Shown: positions 6,459 to 8,380 of the stretch, piece after piece | Position numbering within the stretch: position 1 is the stretch's first letter | How the letters are laid out: every line of letters begins with the position of its first letter | Source: Bacillota bacterium | GTDB taxonomy: Bacteria > Bacillota > Dehalobacteriia > UBA4068 | Direction of reading: 5' to 3' | Assembly: GCA_017439615.1 (NCBI GenBank) | Contig: JAFSIU010000084.1 | Coordinates: 1-8,380, forward strand | DNA: 8,380 nucleotides | Position numbers and translations under genes: made by a program | The notes under the pieces: model-generated | Database searches by the model: none | Told to the model about the DNA's origin: nothing | The model's input: only the letters and a program-made list of their open reading frames with translations

Positions 6459-7017
6459 AAATGAAAAGCTTAATGATTTGGAACAAGAGGTTGTTGAAGA
6501 AACCGCTGCAGACGATGCTTTGAATGAAGATGGTGAATATGATGCCCCGGAGATGACTGCAGATGAATTGGCAGATTTGCTTATCAAACTCGGCAAAGAA
6601 AAACAGGCTGAAGAAGAACGCTATATCAGACTGCAGGCAGACTTCGATAATTATCGCAAACGCACTCAGCGCGAAAAGGAAGAGCTTGTTCTTCAGGCAA
6701 ACAGCGAATTATTCAAGCTTCTTCTCCCTGTTATCGATAATATCGTGCGTGCCGGAAATATGTCTGTGGATGCTCCTTCCGAATCGGTAATAGCAGGAAT
6801 CAAGATGATACTCAAACAGCTTGCTGCTATTATGGGTGCAAGCGGTATTGAGCCAATCGATGCTCTTGGAAAAGAATTCGATCCCCGCTATCACGATGCA
6901 GTTATGCAGGAGGATGCAGGTGAGGAAAACAGTGGTAAGGTAATTGAAGAGCTGCAAAAGGGCTATATGATGTCCGGCAAGCTCCTGAGACCTTCTATGG
7001 TAAAGGTCGGCAAATAA
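6451..7017 (+). CDS. grpE: Nucleotide exchange factor GrpE
   Basis: GrpE (188 residues) releases ADP from DnaK so that the chaperone can cycle. The first 35 or so residues are acidic and probably disordered. A long dimer-forming coiled coil follows (about 36-85, including RYIRLQADFDNYRKRTQREK), then the four-helix bundle region with LLPVIDNIVRA (91-101). The C-terminal beta domain that touches DnaK carries EFDPRYHDAVMQE (142-154) and ends with KGYMMSGKLLRPSMVKVGK. Length is normal. ATG 6451 has AAAGGAG (6434-6440) ten bases upstream, located inside the end of hrcA. The start overlaps the hrcA stop in the string ATGAGTGA. The hrcA-grpE-dnaK order is the classic Gram-positive arrangement. Confidence 0.97.
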   Translation: MSENEKLNDLEQEVVEETAADDALNEDGEYDAPEMTADELADLLIKLGKEKQAEEERYIRLQADFDNYRKRTQREKEELVLQANSELFKLLLPVIDNIVRAGNMSVDAPSESVIAGIKMILKQLAAIMGASGIEPIDALGKEFDPRYHDAVMQEDAGEENSGKVIEELQKGYMMSGKLLRPSMVKVGK

Positions 7018-7068
7018 ATTCGAATCAGATTTAAAATTTAAATATATATTTTTTAGGAGGAAACTAAA

Positions 7069-8380
7069 ATGGCAAAAGTAATTGGTATTGACTTGGGTAC
7101 TACAAATTCTTGTGTAGCAGTTATGGAAGGCGGCGAGGCAATCGTTATCCCGAATGCCGAAGGTTCCCGCACAACTCCTTCTGTTGTCGGCTTCAATGCA
7201 GCAAGTGAAAGAATCGTTGGTCAGGTTGCAAAAAGACAGGCGATCACCAACCCTGAACGCACCGTTATGTCCATCAAAAGACATATGGGCAAAAACTACA
7301 AAGTAAAGATCAATGACAAGGATTACACTCCTCAGGAAATCTCCGCTTTCATTCTTCAGCGCCTGAAGAGCGATGCAGAAGCATATCTCGGCGAAACTGT
7401 TACTCAGGCAGTTATTACCGTTCCTGCATATTTCTCTGACAGCCAGAGACAGGCAACCAAGGATGCAGGTAAAATCGCAGGTCTTGATGTTATGAGAATT
7501 ATCAATGAGCCTACTGCAGCAGCTCTTGCTTATGGTCTTGATAAGGCTGAAGCACAGACAATTCTGGTATTCGACCTTGGCGGCGGTACTTTCGACGTAT
7601 CTCTTCTCGAACTTGATGACGGTGTTTTCCAGGTTAAGGCAACCAGCGGTAACAACAATCTCGGTGGTGATGACTTTGACCAGAGAATCGTTGATTTCCT
7701 CGTTGCTGAATTCAAAAAGAATGAAGGCATTGACCTTTCCGCAGACAGAACTGCCGCACAGCGCTTGAGAGAAGCTGCAGAAAAAGCAAAGATCGAGCTT
7801 TCCGGTATGATGACTACCAATATCAATCTGCCCTTCATTACAGCAACTCAGGAAGGCCCCAAGCATTTGGATATTATGCTTTCCCGCGCAAAATTTGATG
7901 AACTGACTGCTGATCTGGTAGAAAAAACTATGGGCCCCACCAGACAGGCAATGAATGACGCAGGTATTGCAGCCAGCGAAATTGATAAGGTTCTGCTGGT
8001 TGGTGGTTCTACAAGAATTCCTGCTGTTCAGGAAGCTGTTAAAAAGCTTATCGGCAAAGACCCCCATAAGGGCATCAATCCCGATGAATGCGTTGCTTTA
8101 GGTGCTGCAATTCAGGGCGGTATCTTGAATAAAGAAGTCAAGGATGTTCTGCTTTTGGATGTTACTCCGCTTTCTCTTGGTATTGAAACCATGGGCGGTG
8201 TATTCACCAGAATCATTGACAGAAATACCACTATCCCCACCGGCAAAGCACAGATTTTCTCCACTGCAAGCGACAATCAGCCTTCCGTAGAGGTTCATGT
8301 TCTGCAGGGTGAAAGACAGATGGCTGCTGACAACAAGACTCTGGGCAGATTCAACCTCGATGGTATTGCTCCCGCTCCCC
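7069..8380 (+). CDS. dnaK: Chaperone DnaK (Hsp70), N-terminal 437 residues
   Basis: This is the start of the ATP-driven Hsp70 chaperone; the gene runs off the window end, leaving about 170-190 residues unseen. The nucleotide-binding domain shows phosphate-1 [10 protein letters not shown] (5-14), connect-1 around [14 protein letters not shown], phosphate-2 FDLGGGTFD (168-176) and the adenosine motif [10 protein letters not shown]. The interdomain linker [13 protein letters not shown] starts at residue 359, and the first part of the substrate-binding domain follows. The stretch between VMSIKRHMG and YTPQEIS is short, lacking the insertion seen in Gram-negative DnaKs. AGGAGG (7055-7060) lies eight bases before ATG 7069. 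The 51-base gap after grpE is AT-rich and holds no CIRCE and no clear promoter, so dnaK is most likely read from the hrcA promoter. Codon use is more selective than in hrcA, with more C-ending codons, as expected for a highly expressed gene. Confidence 0.98.
   Translation, partial: MAKVIGIDLGTTNSCVAVMEGGEAIVIPNAEGSRTTPSVVGFNAASERIVGQVAKRQAITNPERTVMSIKRHMGKNYKVKINDKDYTPQEISAFILQRLKSDAEAYLGETVTQAVITVPAYFSDSQRQATKDAGKIAGLDVMRIINEPTAAALAYGLDKAEAQTILVFDLGGGTFDVSLLELDDGVFQVKATSGNNNLGGDDFDQRIVDFLVAEFKKNEGIDLSADRTAAQRLREAAEKAKIELSGMMTTNINLPFITATQEGPKHLDIMLSRAKFDELTADLVEKTMGPTRQAMNDAGIAASEIDKVLLVGGSTRIPAVQEAVKKLIGKDPHKGINPDECVALGAAIQGGILNKEVKDVLLLDVTPLSLGIETMGGVFTRIIDRNTTIPTGKAQIFSTASDNQPSVEVHVLQGERQMAADNKTLGRFNLDGIAPAP

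Noticed and set aside
7018..7068. AT-only palindrome AAATATATATTT (7040-7051) before dnaK as a regulatory element
   Set aside because: It is a low-complexity AT palindrome with no stable stem and no resemblance to CIRCE; it is expected by chance in this AT-rich gap.
6709..8067. A 452-codon open frame on the minus strand opposite dnaK and the end of grpE
   Set aside because: Long antisense frames opposite dnaK are a known effect of its codon bias. The product is Cys/Ser/Asn/His-rich without any recognisable domain, and dnaK and grpE on the other strand are certain.

Overview
The window is chromosomal DNA from a low-GC Gram-positive bacterium, most likely a member of the Clostridia. The signs are: a perfect CIRCE operator before an hrcA-grpE-dnaK operon; a DnaK that lacks the roughly 25-residue insertion found in the nucleotide-binding domain of Gram-negative DnaKs; strong AGGAGG-type ribosome binding sites; TTGACA/TATAAT-type promoters; and AT-rich intergenic DNA. 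A closer placement cannot be made from the sequence alone.

Layout. Bases 2-289 are the C-terminal end of tadA (tRNA adenosine deaminase). A tRNA-Thr(GGT) with its own promoter and a strong terminator follows (334-483). Bases 484-1045 hold no intact gene. They hold what looks like a decayed small membrane-protein gene (577-1022), with an in-frame stop near its start and a probable frameshift near its end. A perfect 13-bp hairpin (1046-1074) separates it from a minus-strand two-gene operon (3678 to 1083). That operon encodes an acyltransferase of the 2-oxoacid dehydrogenase E2/chloramphenicol acetyltransferase fold, then an AMP-forming acyl-CoA ligase. On the plus strand follow a 42-codon small ORF and an overlapping 454-aa large serine recombinase (3831-5310). 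The heat-shock operon comes last: promoter, CIRCE, hrcA, grpE and the first 437 codons of dnaK, which runs off the window.

How the parts work together. HrcA represses its own operon through CIRCE, and GrpE is the nucleotide-exchange factor for DnaK, so 5327-8380 is a textbook class I heat-shock unit. The ligase and E2-like protein probably act in sequence: the ligase activates a carboxylic acid as a CoA thioester and the acyltransferase-fold protein uses it. However, the usual catalytic histidine of the E2 signature is replaced by glutamate, and there is no lipoyl domain and no E1 or E3 gene nearby, so this is not a normal dehydrogenase complex. The recombinase ends only 16 bases before the hrcA -35 box with no terminator between them, so its transcription would run into the heat-shock operon.

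The least explained items are the ligase/E2-like pair, the small ORF coupled to the recombinase, and the broken membrane gene. The rest is well known.
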